From positions 62,001 through 126,000 of the forward strand of contig NZ_PNXY01000020.1 of NCBI RefSeq assembly GCF_002879865.1: a stretch of 64,000 nucleotides of DNA, given 5' to 3'. This DNA is from Paraburkholderia rhynchosiae (GTDB taxonomy: Bacteria > Pseudomonadota > Gammaproteobacteria > Burkholderiales > Burkholderiaceae). Below the pieces are notes generated by a model that was not told the origin of the DNA, did no database searches, and saw only the letters and a list, made by a program, of their open reading frames with translations. This document shows, piece by piece, positions 1-8,597 of this stretch; within the stretch, counting starts at the first letter, position 1, and each line of letters begins with the position of its first letter. The translations under genes were made by a program, and so were the position numbers.

Positions 1-2
1 CG

Positions 3-113
3 GTCGATGCCGCCATCAAGCTCGCTGGCGGCGACAAGAGTGTGCCGAAAGAAGACTGGATTCCTTATCAACTGGTCACGCCGGACAACTACAAGGGGTT
101 TCTGAACAGATAG
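3..113 (+). CDS. C-terminal end of a periplasmic sugar-binding protein (ABC transporter)
   Basis: The window opens inside a reading frame that runs for 36 codons to a TAG at 111-113. The tail resembles the C-terminus of ribose/inositol-type periplasmic binding proteins, with a final stretch close to 'VTPDNYKGFLNR'. It lies 61 bp upstream of an RbsA-type ATPase and an RbsC-type permease, the usual order for a carbohydrate uptake system. Since inositol catabolic genes follow directly, the ligand is inferred to be myo-inositol. The start and most of the protein are outside the window, so the family call rests mainly on position. Confidence 0.6.
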   Translation, partial: VDAAIKLAGGDKSVPKEDWIPYQLVTPDNYKGFLNR

Positions 114-174
114 TCTGCATGACCTCGGGGCGGCGCCGCGCGCGCCCCGCTTCATCCACTGAGGGAGTGCCACT

Positions 175-1737
175 ATGTCAGGTCTTACCACGAGCGCGCA
201 CGCCGCTCGGCCGGAACACGTCGCTGCATGGGCCGCGCACGGGCCGGTCTTCGCCGCGCACAAGATTCGTAAAGCCTTTCCCGGCGTAATCGCGCTCGAC
301 GACGTGTCGATCGACATCCACGCTGGCCGGGTGCATGCGCTGATGGGCGAAAACGGCGCTGGCAAGTCGACGATGATGAAAATCATCGCGGGTGTCTATT
401 TCCCCGATGAGGGCTCGCTGCATTTCAAAGGCAAACCGATTGCTTTGAAGTCACCGCGCGACGCGCTCGACCGGGGTATCGCGATGATTCACCAGGAGCT
501 GAATCTGCTGCCCTACATGACGGTGGCGGAGAACATCTGGATCGGCCGCGAACCGTGCAATCTGCTGGGGCTGATCGACCATCGCGCGCTGCACCGGCGC
601 ACCGGCGAACTGTTTGCGCAACTCGGCATCGAGATCGATCCGCAGGTGCAATTGGGCAGCCTGAGCATTGCGAACCGCCAGATGGTGGAAATTGCCAAGG
701 CTGTGTCGTTCGACTCCGATCTGCTGATCATGGACGAACCGACCTCCGCTATCACCGACAAGGAAGTCGAGCATCTGTTCCGGATCATCAGCGAACTGAA
801 GGCGCAAGGCAAGGCGATCATCTACATCACGCACAAGATGGATGAGGTGTTCCAGATCGCCGACGATATTTCGATCTTCCGGGACGGCCACCATATCGTG
901 ACGCGCACGGCGAAAGAATTCGACAAGCAATCGCTGATTGCGGCGATGGTGGGCCGTGAGCTCACGCAGGTCTTTCCCAAGACGGAGGTCGCGATCGGTG
1001 ACGTGGCGCTCGCCGTGCACAACCTTGGCCGCCGCGGCGCATTTTCGAATGTCAGCTTCGACTTGCGCTACGGCGAGATTCTCGGCGTGGCCGGTCTGAT
1101 GGGTTCCGGGCGCACGGAGGTGATGGAGTCGGTCTTCGGTATGTATCCGTCCGACGAAGGCGAGTTGCTTTTCGACGGCAAACGCCGGGCGATTCGTTCT
1201 CCGCAACAGGCGATCGCTGCGGGTGTCGCGTTTCTCACTGAGGACCGCAAAAGCACGGGGCTGTTCCTTCAGCTTTCCGTTGGTGAAAACATGGAGATTT
1301 CGGCGTTGCGCCGCAATTGTGCGCTGGGCTTCGTTCGGCAAAAGCGTGTGAACGATGCATGCGCCGATATGTGTCGTCAACTGAAGGTCAAAACCCCCGG
1401 TCTGCACGAAGTCATCGAGAACCTGAGCGGCGGCAATCAGCAGAAAGTGTTGCTCGCGCGCTGGCTCCTGAACAAACCCAGGATCCTGATCCTCGATGAA
1501 CCGACGCGCGGCGTCGACGTTGGCGCAAAGGCGGAAATCCATACGCTGATCACGCAGCTCGCAAGGGAGGGCGTCGCGATCATCATGATCTCGTCAGAAC
1601 TGCCCGAAGTGATGGGCATGAGCGACCGGATCGTGGTGATGCACGAGGGCACCGTCAGCGGCATTCTGCCTCGCGCGAACGCAACACAGGAAAACATCAT
1701 GTCCCTCGCTTCCGGCGAGCAGCCTGAACTGGCGTAA
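175..1737 (+). CDS. Sugar (inositol-type) ABC transporter ATP-binding protein, RbsA/MglA family
   Basis: A 520-residue protein with two tandem ABC ATPase domains, the normal size for the CUT2 carbohydrate importer family. Domain 1 has a Walker A (GENGAGKST), a relaxed signature (LSIANRQM) and a Walker B (LLIMDEPTS). Domain 2 has a degenerate P-loop (GLMGSGRTE), an intact signature (LSGGNQQK) and a Walker B (LILDEPTRGVD). It would power import of a sugar or polyol across the inner membrane together with the permease 72 bp downstream. The ATG at 175 is preceded by GAGGGAGTG, a good ribosome site. Placement immediately before iolCDEB suggests myo-inositol as substrate; this is inference from context. 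Confidence 0.93.
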   Translation: MSGLTTSAHAARPEHVAAWAAHGPVFAAHKIRKAFPGVIALDDVSIDIHAGRVHALMGENGAGKSTMMKIIAGVYFPDEGSLHFKGKPIALKSPRDALDRGIAMIHQELNLLPYMTVAENIWIGREPCNLLGLIDHRALHRRTGELFAQLGIEIDPQVQLGSLSIANRQMVEIAKAVSFDSDLLIMDEPTSAITDKEVEHLFRIISELKAQGKAIIYITHKMDEVFQIADDISIFRDGHHIVTRTAKEFDKQSLIAAMVGRELTQVFPKTEVAIGDVALAVHNLGRRGAFSNVSFDLRYGEILGVAGLMGSGRTEVMESVFGMYPSDEGELLFDGKRRAIRSPQQAIAAGVAFLTEDRKSTGLFLQLSVGENMEISALRRNCALGFVRQKRVNDACADMCRQLKVKTPGLHEVIENLSGGNQQKVLLARWLLNKPRILILDEPTRGVDVGAKAEIHTLITQLAREGVAIIMISSELPEVMGMSDRIVVMHEGTVSGILPRANATQENIMSLASGEQPELA

Positions 1738-1809
1738 CGGCAACGACCATCTTGCATTGGAGAGGAGCCAGCGCTGAAGCGCTAACTCCGATCGACACAG
1801 GAGATAACT

Positions 1810-2829
1810 ATGCGTGACTCAGCAATCCTCACTCCCGACATTCAGCGTCCTGCTCCACGTAACTGGCGCGTACCGCAGGAGACCAGCATCCTGCTCGTGC
1901 TGCTCGGCATCGCGCTGGTCTTCGAAGCGCTCGGCTGGATCGAGCGCGGCCAGTCGTTTCTCTATAACCCGCAGGGCCTGCTGATCATGGTGCTGCGCGT
2001 GTCCGAAATCGGGTTGATTGCTGTCGGCGTCACGATGATCATTATTGCGGGTGGCATCGATCTGTCTTCCGGGTCCGTGGTTGCGCTGTCGGCGATGATT
2101 GCGGGCAGCCTCGCGCAGACCTCTGGTTTCGGGCGCACCGTGTTTCCAGGGCTCGTCGATCTGCCGCTGCTCGCGCCGGTTGCGGCGGGCGTGCTGACGG
2201 GCGGCATGTGCGGCCTGATCAACGGGACGTTGATCGTGCGCACCGGTGTGCCGCCTTTCATCGTGACGCTCGGCATGATGGTGTCGGCACGCGGACTCGC
2301 CCGTTACTACACGCACGGCCAGCCCATCAGCATGTTCACTGACGCCTACTCGGCAATCGGCAGCGGCGCAAAACCGGTAGCGATCTTTCTGCTGGCCGCG
2401 CTCGTCTTCCACGTCGTGTTGCGCTATACGCGTTTCGGTAAGTGTCTGTACGCGATCGGCGGCAATGTGCAGGCCGCACGCGTGTCTGGCATCGGCGTCG
2501 GGCGCAATCTGGTGGCGGTCTACATGATCGCCGGATTGCTGACGGGACTTGCCGGCGTGGTCGTTTCGGCGCGCGCACAGACGAGCCAGTCGGGCATGGG
2601 CATGTCATACGAACTCGACGCCATTGCGGCGGCCGTGATCGGCGGCACGAGCCTGGCGGGGGGCGTGGGGCGGATCACCGGCGCGGTGATCGGCGCATTG
2701 ATCCTTGGGGTAATTTCGAGCGGGTTCACGTTTCTGGGAATCGATTCGTACATCCAGGAAATCGTCAAGGGACTGATCATCGTCGCTGCCGTGATAGCCG
2801 ATCAATACCGCAAGCGGCGTGCCCGCTAA
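1810..2829 (+). CDS. Sugar (inositol-type) ABC transporter permease, RbsC family
   Basis: A 339-residue hydrophobic protein with about 8-10 membrane segments. It carries the RbsC/XylH-type signature near residues 70-85 (TMIIIAGGIDLSSGSVVALS) and a conserved loop near residue 270 (AAAVIGGTSLAGGVG). It forms the membrane pore of the CUT2 importer with the ATPase just upstream. The start at 1810 follows an AGGAGATAACT ribosome site. It precedes iolC by 41 bp and is almost certainly cotranscribed with it. The substrate is inferred as myo-inositol from the operon. Confidence 0.92.
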   Translation: MRDSAILTPDIQRPAPRNWRVPQETSILLVLLGIALVFEALGWIERGQSFLYNPQGLLIMVLRVSEIGLIAVGVTMIIIAGGIDLSSGSVVALSAMIAGSLAQTSGFGRTVFPGLVDLPLLAPVAAGVLTGGMCGLINGTLIVRTGVPPFIVTLGMMVSARGLARYYTHGQPISMFTDAYSAIGSGAKPVAIFLLAALVFHVVLRYTRFGKCLYAIGGNVQAARVSGIGVGRNLVAVYMIAGLLTGLAGVVVSARAQTSQSGMGMSYELDAIAAAVIGGTSLAGGVGRITGAVIGALILGVISSGFTFLGIDSYIQEIVKGLIIVAAVIADQYRKRRAR

Positions 2830-2870
2830 GCATAACTAACGACCCGTTATCTATTTCGGTGCAATCGCAT

Positions 2871-4835
2871 ATGACCCAATCCACCTTTTTCGCTGCGGAC
2901 CGGCCGCTGGACATCGTCTGTCTGGGCCGGCTCGCGGTCGACCTCTATGCGCAGCAAATCGGCGCGCGGCTCGAAGACGTCACCGGCTTTTCGCGGTATC
3001 TGGGCGGTTCGTCGGCCAACATCGCGTTCGGCTGTGCCCGCCTCGGATTAAAGTCCGCGATGCTTTCGCGCGTCGGTAACGACCATATGGGCCGCTTTCT
3101 CGTCGACGCGCTGGCAAAGGAAGGCTGCGACGTGAGCCATGTGAAGACCGACATGGAGCGTCTGACTGCGCTTGTCTTGCTCGGTCTGAAAGATCGCAGC
3201 ACATTCCCGCTCGTGTTTCATCGCGAGAACTGTGCTGACATGGCGCTCGATGAGACGGATTTCGACGAAGGGTTCATCGCTTCCAGCAAGGCGCTGCTGA
3301 TCACCGGCACGCATTTTTCGACTGAAGGGGTGCATCGAGCGAGCATGACGGCGCTCGACTATGCGCGCCGCAACGGTGTGCGCACCGTGCTCGATATCGA
3401 TTATCGGCCAGTGTTATGGGGCCTGACGGGCAAGTCGGACGGCGAAACGCGTTTTATCGCCGACGGCAGCGTGAGCGCGCATTTGCATGGCATCCTGCCG
3501 AAATTCGATCTGATCGTCGGCACGGAAGAGGAGTTCTGCATTGCTGGCGGGTCCGAAGATCTGCTGCAAGCACTGCGCTCGGTGCGCGCCGTGAGCGCAG
3601 CCACGCTGGTTGTCAAGCGCGGGCCGCTGGGCTGCACCGTGATCGATGGCCCGATTCCGGCGGACCTCGATGGCGACCGGCATTTTCGCGGCGTCGAGGT
3701 CGAGGTCCTTAATGTACTCGGCGCGGGCGATGCGTTCATCTCCGGCTTTCTCAAAGGGTGGCTGACAGGCGCTGACTATGCCACCTGCTGCACCTATGCG
3801 AATGCCTGTGGCGCGCTCGTCGTATCACGCCATGCGTGCGCACCGGCGATGCCGACGCCCGCCGAACTGGATCACTTTCTTGCCAATGCAGCCTGTTTGC
3901 GCCGTCCGGACCAGGACGCGGCGCTCGCGCGTCTGCATCGGGTGAGCGTGCCGCGGAAGCACTGGGATGAAGTGCTCGGCTTCGCGTTCGACCATCGGCC
4001 TCAGTTCTTCGCGCTTGCGCGGGAGTCGGGTGTGGACGAGGCGCGCATCGCAACACTGAAGCAGCTGTTCGTGCGCGCGGTCGAAGAGACTGAAACGGCG
4101 GGCGGCCACGTCGGCAAGATGGCGGTACTGATCGACGACCGTTACGGCCAGGACGCGTTGAATGCGGCCACCGGGCGCGGCTGGTGGATCGGACGGCCGG
4201 TCGAGCTGCCGGGTTCCAATCCATTGCAATTCGAACATGGCCGCTCGGTCGGCAGCGCGCTCGCGAGCTGGCCCGCCGAACACATCGTCAAGTGTCTGAT
4301 TCAATACGATCCGGACGATGAGCCGTTGCACCGGCTCGAACAGGAAAGCCAACTGCGCGCACTGTACGACGCGACGCAGGCGAGCGGTCACGAACTGCTG
4401 CTCGAGGTGATTCCGCCGAAAGACCGTCCACTCGCGCCGGATGCGGTATGCCGTGCGCTTAGGCGGCTCTACAACCTCGGCATCTGCCCGGAATGGTGGA
4501 AGCTTGAACCCATGAACGCCGATGCGTGGCGGGAGATCGACGCGTTGATCGAAGCGCGCGACCCCTATTGCCGGGGTGTCGTGCTGCTGGGCCTGAACGC
4601 GCCGGCCGCGCAACTCGCCGCGGGTTTCGAAGCGGCACGCGCAAGCACCACCTGCCGGGGTTTCACGGTGGGGCGCACCATCTTCCAGGAACCGAGCCGC
4701 GCGTGGTTCAACGGCGAAATCGACGACGACGCGCTCGTCGCCCAGGTGCGCCGCAATTTTGAGTCGCTGATCGGCCAATGGAGAGCGTCGCGCCGCGATG
4801 CCGCGCAAACCGTGCACGAGGATGAGGCCGCATGA
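2871..4835 (+). CDS. iolC: 5-dehydro-2-deoxygluconokinase IolC fused to a DUF2090 domain
   Basis: A 654-residue two-domain protein. Residues about 1-330 are a PfkB-type sugar kinase with the N-terminal glycine motif (RYLGGSSANIAFG) and the ATP/anion-hole motif with catalytic Asp (NVLGAGDAFISGF). This half phosphorylates 5-dehydro-2-deoxygluconate in the myo-inositol pathway. Residues about 335-640 are a DUF2090 domain, commonly fused to proteobacterial IolC and predicted to have an aldolase-like TIM barrel. No separate iolJ aldolase is in the window, so this half may cleave the kinase product; that is inference. The frame is open upstream to 2442 inside the permease gene, but the ATG at 2871 begins the conserved kinase sequence. 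It overlaps iolD by 4 bp. Confidence 0.93.
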   Translation: MTQSTFFAADRPLDIVCLGRLAVDLYAQQIGARLEDVTGFSRYLGGSSANIAFGCARLGLKSAMLSRVGNDHMGRFLVDALAKEGCDVSHVKTDMERLTALVLLGLKDRSTFPLVFHRENCADMALDETDFDEGFIASSKALLITGTHFSTEGVHRASMTALDYARRNGVRTVLDIDYRPVLWGLTGKSDGETRFIADGSVSAHLHGILPKFDLIVGTEEEFCIAGGSEDLLQALRSVRAVSAATLVVKRGPLGCTVIDGPIPADLDGDRHFRGVEVEVLNVLGAGDAFISGFLKGWLTGADYATCCTYANACGALVVSRHACAPAMPTPAELDHFLANAACLRRPDQDAALARLHRVSVPRKHWDEVLGFAFDHRPQFFALARESGVDEARIATLKQLFVRAVEETETAGGHVGKMAVLIDDRYGQDALNAATGRGWWIGRPVELPGSNPLQFEHGRSVGSALASWPAEHIVKCLIQYDPDDEPLHRLEQESQLRALYDATQASGHELLLEVIPPKDRPLAPDAVCRALRRLYNLGICPEWWKLEPMNADAWREIDALIEARDPYCRGVVLLGLNAPAAQLAAGFEAARASTTCRGFTVGRTIFQEPSRAWFNGEIDDDALVAQVRRNFESLIGQWRASRRDAAQTVHEDEAA

Positions 4836-6736
4836 CGCGCACTGTTCGACTCACGGCCGCGCAGGCACTCGTTCGATATCTGGCCGCGTTGCACACGCGT
4901 GCCGACGAAGCGGAGGGCGCGCCGCTCGTGCCGCTGTTCGGCGGCGTTTTCGCGATCTTCGGGCACGGCAACGTGGCGGGCATCGGCGAAGCGCTGTATC
5001 AGCATCGAGACACGCTGCCCACTTACCGCGCACATAACGAGCAGGCGATGGCGCATGCGGCCATCGCGTTCGCGAAGGCGCACATGCGCCGGCGGATGAT
5101 GGCGTGCTCGACCTCGATCGGTCCTGGCGCGACCAATCTCGTTACCGCCGCGGCGCTGGCCCATGTGAACCGTCTGCCGGTGCTGCTGCTGCCCGGCGAC
5201 ACATTCGTATCGCGCGCGCCCGATCCGGTGTTGCAGCAGATCGAAGACTTTCATGATGCGACGATTTCCGCGAACGACTGCCTGAAACCCGTGTCTCGGT
5301 ATTTCGACCGCATCGTCGCACCTGAGCAGTTGCTGAGTGCTTTGCCCCGGGCGCTGCGCGTGCTGACCGATCCCACGCTGTGCGGCCCGGTCACGCTCGC
5401 GCTGCCGCAGGATGTGCAGACGCACGCGTATGACTATCCGGCCGATTTCTTCGAACCTGGCGCCGTTACGTTCCGCGCGCTGCCTGCGGCGCCGGATCAG
5501 CTCGCGTCAGCCGCGCAAGCGCTGCGTGTCGCGCGGCGTCCGCTGATCGTTGCCGGCGGAGGCGTGCTCTACGCGAAGGCCTGCGCTGCGTTGCGCGCGT
5601 TCTGCGAACGGCATCGCGTGCCGGTGTGCGAGTCGCAGGCGGGCAAGAGTGCGCTCGCCTGGGATCATCCGTTGCAACTTGGCTCCGTCGGCGTCACCGG
5701 TTCGTCCGCGGCGAATGCGCTGGCGCGTGACGCCGATGTCGTGATTGCGATCGGCACGCGCTTGCAGGATTTTACGACCGGCTCGCATTCGCTGTTCCCG
5801 CAGGCGCGCGTGATCAGCATCAACGTGAACGGCTTCGATGCGGACAAGGCGGCCGGCATCGAGCTGCTCGCGGATGCGCGTCTCGCGCTCGAGGCGCTGT
5901 CGCGCGCGCTGTGCGACGGCGGCGCGGATAGTGGTGCGGCGTGGCAAAGTCCTGCCGCGTGGCACGACAGGGCTCATGCGGCGGCGTACGGCTGGCGCGC
6001 GACGGTTGCCGGCATTACCGGCCGGCGCGAAATGGCGCCGGGCGAACTGCCGTACGACGGCGAAGTCATTGGGGCAGTACAGCGTTCGCATGCCGATTCG
6101 CCGTCGCACGACATCGTCGTGTGCGCGGCCGGCACGCTGCCCGCCGAGCTGCACAAGCTGTGGCGCGCGGCGCGGCCCGGCGGCTATCACATGGAATACG
6201 GCTACTCATGCATGGGTTACGAGATCGCGGGCGGCCTCGGCGTGAAGATGGCGCAGCCGGATCACGAGGTGATCGTGATGGTCGGCGACGGCAGCTATCT
6301 GATGATGAATAGCGAAATCGCCACGTCGGTGATGCTCGGCATGAAGCTGATCGTCGTCGTGCTGGACAACCGCGGCTACGCCTGCATTAACCGGCTGCAG
6401 CAGGCGTGCGGCAGCGCGCCGTTCAACAACCTCCTCGACGATTGCCTGCAAGGCCCTCTCGGCGCGCCCCGCATCGACTTCGCCGCGCATGCGCGCTCGC
6501 TGGGGGCGCACGCCGAGCATGCCGCGGACGTGACGGAGCTCGAAGCCGCGTTGCAACGCGCGCGAGCCGCGGCGCGCACATACGTGATCTGCATCGATAC
6601 CGATCCCGCTCGCACTACCGCCGAGGGCGGCTGCTGGTGGGAAGTGGCGGTGCCCGAAGTGTCGCCGCGCGACGAGGTGCGCATCGCGCGCGCCGCTTAT
6701 GAACAGCACAAGCAACTGCAAAAGAGCCCGTTATGA
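4832..6736 (+). CDS. iolD: 3D-(3,5/4)-trihydroxycyclohexane-1,2-dione acylhydrolase (IolD)
   Basis: A 634-residue ThDP-dependent enzyme that opens the ring of the inositol-derived diketone to give 5-deoxyglucuronate. The N-terminal ThDP domain carries the family start 'PLFGGVFAIFGHGNVAG' and the catalytic-Glu region 'YRAHNEQAMAHAA'. The C-terminal ThDP/Mg domain carries GDGSYLMMNSEI, followed by DNRGYACINRLQ. Length fits the IolD family. ATGA overlaps with iolC upstream and iolE downstream show translational coupling within the inositol operon. Confidence 0.96.
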   Translation: MTRTVRLTAAQALVRYLAALHTRADEAEGAPLVPLFGGVFAIFGHGNVAGIGEALYQHRDTLPTYRAHNEQAMAHAAIAFAKAHMRRRMMACSTSIGPGATNLVTAAALAHVNRLPVLLLPGDTFVSRAPDPVLQQIEDFHDATISANDCLKPVSRYFDRIVAPEQLLSALPRALRVLTDPTLCGPVTLALPQDVQTHAYDYPADFFEPGAVTFRALPAAPDQLASAAQALRVARRPLIVAGGGVLYAKACAALRAFCERHRVPVCESQAGKSALAWDHPLQLGSVGVTGSSAANALARDADVVIAIGTRLQDFTTGSHSLFPQARVISINVNGFDADKAAGIELLADARLALEALSRALCDGGADSGAAWQSPAAWHDRAHAAAYGWRATVAGITGRREMAPGELPYDGEVIGAVQRSHADSPSHDIVVCAAGTLPAELHKLWRAARPGGYHMEYGYSCMGYEIAGGLGVKMAQPDHEVIVMVGDGSYLMMNSEIATSVMLGMKLIVVVLDNRGYACINRLQQACGSAPFNNLLDDCLQGPLGAPRIDFAAHARSLGAHAEHAADVTELEAALQRARAAARTYVICIDTDPARTTAEGGCWWEVAVPEVSPRDEVRIARAAYEQHKQLQKSPL

Positions 6737-7674
6737 CCCACGCCTCCTTCGATGTAAAAATCGGCATCAATCCGATCTCCTGGTTTAATGACGATTTGCC
6801 CTCGCTCGGCGGCGAAACGCCACTCGAAGTCGCGCTGAGCGAAGGCCGCGCAATCGGCTATCAAGGTTTCGAGCTGGGCAACAAGTTTCCGCGTGAGCCG
6901 CGCGCGTTGCGCGAGGTGCTGTCGCGCCACCAGCTCGAACTCGTTTCGGGCTGGTATTCGGGGCAGCTCGCCGAGCGTTCGGCCGACGAGGAAATCGCCG
7001 CACTCAGAGCGCATCTCGAACTGCTTGCGCCAGGCGGCGCGACTGTGATGGTCTACGGCGAAGTGTCCGGCTCGATCCAGGGCGAGCGCGGCATGCCGCT
7101 ATTCAAGCGTCCGCGCTTCGCCACCGACGAACAGTGGCGCACTTATGCACAGCGGCTCGAAACGCTCGCGCGCTACACCCTGTCGCGCGGCGTGCGTCTC
7201 GCGTATCACCATCACATGGGCGCGTATGTCGAAACACCGGAAGACATTGACCGGTTGATGGCGCTGACCTCGGGCGACGTCGGACTGTTGTTCGACAGCG
7301 GTCATGCCGCGTTTGGCGCAAGCCGGTCGGCATTCGATGGCGCCGCGCCGCTCGCTCTGCTGAGCCGGCATGTTTCGCGCGTCTGCCACGTGCATTGCAA
7401 GGACGTTCGCGCCGCAGTCATCGGGACGGCTCGCAACCGCCAATGGAGCTTCCTCGACGCGGTCATGAACGGCGCATTCACGGTGCCGGGCGACGGCGCG
7501 ATTGATTTCGCGCCGTTGATCGAGACGCTGCGAACGCATGACTATCGCGGCTGGCTGGTGGTCGAGGCGGAGCAGGATCCGGCGGTGGCGCCGAGCCATG
7601 CGTATGCGCAGGCCGGCTATCGCCATTTGCGGAGGCTCGCCGACGGTGCGAGTTTCGGGCGGGAGGCCGCATGA
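6733..7674 (+). CDS. iolE: Inosose dehydratase IolE (2-keto-myo-inositol dehydratase)
   Basis: A 313-residue TIM-barrel protein of the xylose isomerase-like/AP endonuclease 2 superfamily. It opens with 'KIGINPISWFNDDLPSLGG', the hallmark of IolE, and contains the metal-site stretches RLAYHHHMGAYVETP and LLFDSGHAAFG, plus HCKDVR. It dehydrates scyllo-inosose to the diketone that IolD hydrolyses. It overlaps its neighbours by 4 bp at both ends, so it belongs to the coupled iolCDEB block. Confidence 0.95.
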   Translation: MTHASFDVKIGINPISWFNDDLPSLGGETPLEVALSEGRAIGYQGFELGNKFPREPRALREVLSRHQLELVSGWYSGQLAERSADEEIAALRAHLELLAPGGATVMVYGEVSGSIQGERGMPLFKRPRFATDEQWRTYAQRLETLARYTLSRGVRLAYHHHMGAYVETPEDIDRLMALTSGDVGLLFDSGHAAFGASRSAFDGAAPLALLSRHVSRVCHVHCKDVRAAVIGTARNRQWSFLDAVMNGAFTVPGDGAIDFAPLIETLRTHDYRGWLVVEAEQDPAVAPSHAYAQAGYRHLRRLADGASFGREAA

Positions 7675-8492
7675 GCCTGATCGTCAAGGGAACCGGCAGC
7701 GGCCGCGACATCGTCACGGTCACGCCGCAAAGCGCGCAATGGCGTCATGTCGGTTTTGCCGCGCGGCGTCTGGCACGCGGCGAGACGCTGAAGTTCGACA
7801 CCGGCACCACCGAAGTCTGTGTGGTCGTGTTGACGGGCGTGGTAAGCGTTCGCACTGCGGACGATACGTGGCGAGACATCGGCGCGCGCCGCAGCGTCTT
7901 CGACACGCAATCGCCGTATGCGGTTTATCTGCCGCCGCGCACGGCGGTTTCCATCGACGCGCACGACACTGCCGAACTCGCGCTCGCAAGCGCACCGGCC
8001 GAAGGATTGCATCGCGCGCGGCTGATTGATCCCGGCAAGATGACCCGTTCGGTCCGCGGCAGCGGCACGAATACGCGCTACGTGTGCGACATTCTTCCGC
8101 AAAGCGAACTCGCCGAGTCGTTGCTCGTGGTGGAGGTGTTGACGCCCGCCGGCCACTCGTCGAGTTATCCGCCGCATAAGCACGACGTCGATGCGGTTCG
8201 CGCCGAGAGCTTTCTCGAAGAGACTTATTACCACCGTCTCAATCCATCCCAAGGGTTCGCGTTTCAGCGGGTCTACACCGATTCGCGCGATATCGACGAG
8301 GCGCTGGCCGTCGAGGATCACGATGTCGTCATGGTGCCGCGCGGCTATCACCCGGTGGTAATGCCACACGGCTACGACGGTTACTACCTGAATGTCATGG
8401 CGGGGCCGAGGCGCGCCTGGCACTTCAGGAACGACCCCGCGCACGAGTGGATGCTGTCGAAACAAGGAGAGGCCGCGAAGCCAGCGACCTGA
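7671..8492 (+). CDS. iolB: 5-deoxy-glucuronate isomerase IolB
   Basis: A 273-residue cupin-type isomerase that converts 5-deoxyglucuronate to 5-dehydro-2-deoxygluconate, the substrate of IolC. Visible family motifs are SSYPPHKHD around residues 163-171 (metal-binding histidines), a Glu in 'ESFLEETYYHR' and 'MVPRGYHPV' near residue 225, where the last His belongs to the second cupin motif. The length matches the family. The ATG overlaps the iolE stop by 4 bp. A strong hairpin follows at 8531, so this is probably the last gene of the main inositol transcript. Confidence 0.95.
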   Translation: MSLIVKGTGSGRDIVTVTPQSAQWRHVGFAARRLARGETLKFDTGTTEVCVVVLTGVVSVRTADDTWRDIGARRSVFDTQSPYAVYLPPRTAVSIDAHDTAELALASAPAEGLHRARLIDPGKMTRSVRGSGTNTRYVCDILPQSELAESLLVVEVLTPAGHSSSYPPHKHDVDAVRAESFLEETYYHRLNPSQGFAFQRVYTDSRDIDEALAVEDHDVVMVPRGYHPVVMPHGYDGYYLNVMAGPRRAWHFRNDPAHEWMLSKQGEAAKPAT

Positions 8493-8530
8493 AGCTTTTC
8501 AGTACCTCGCCCCTGCAGGTGATGACAAGG

Positions 8531-8565
8531 CACCACGGCTCGCCGTGGTGGGGGGGCGGTTTTTT
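8531..8565 (+). terminator. Terminator-like hairpin after iolB
   Basis: CACCACGG at 8531-8538 pairs perfectly with CCGTGGTG at 8543-8550 around a 4-nt loop. A G-rich spacer and a T run (8560-8565) follow. It lies 38 bp past the iolB stop and before the porin gene. The spacer between stem and T run is not ideal for an intrinsic terminator, so partial readthrough into the porin is possible. Confidence 0.6.
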
Positions 8566-8597
8566 CAATTAAAAGCAAACACATGGATGGAGACGCA

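Noticed and set aside
2442..2870. Extension of the IolC frame into the permease gene
   Set aside because: This part is out of frame with the permease, Arg-rich and without family similarity. The kinase starts at the ATG at 2871.
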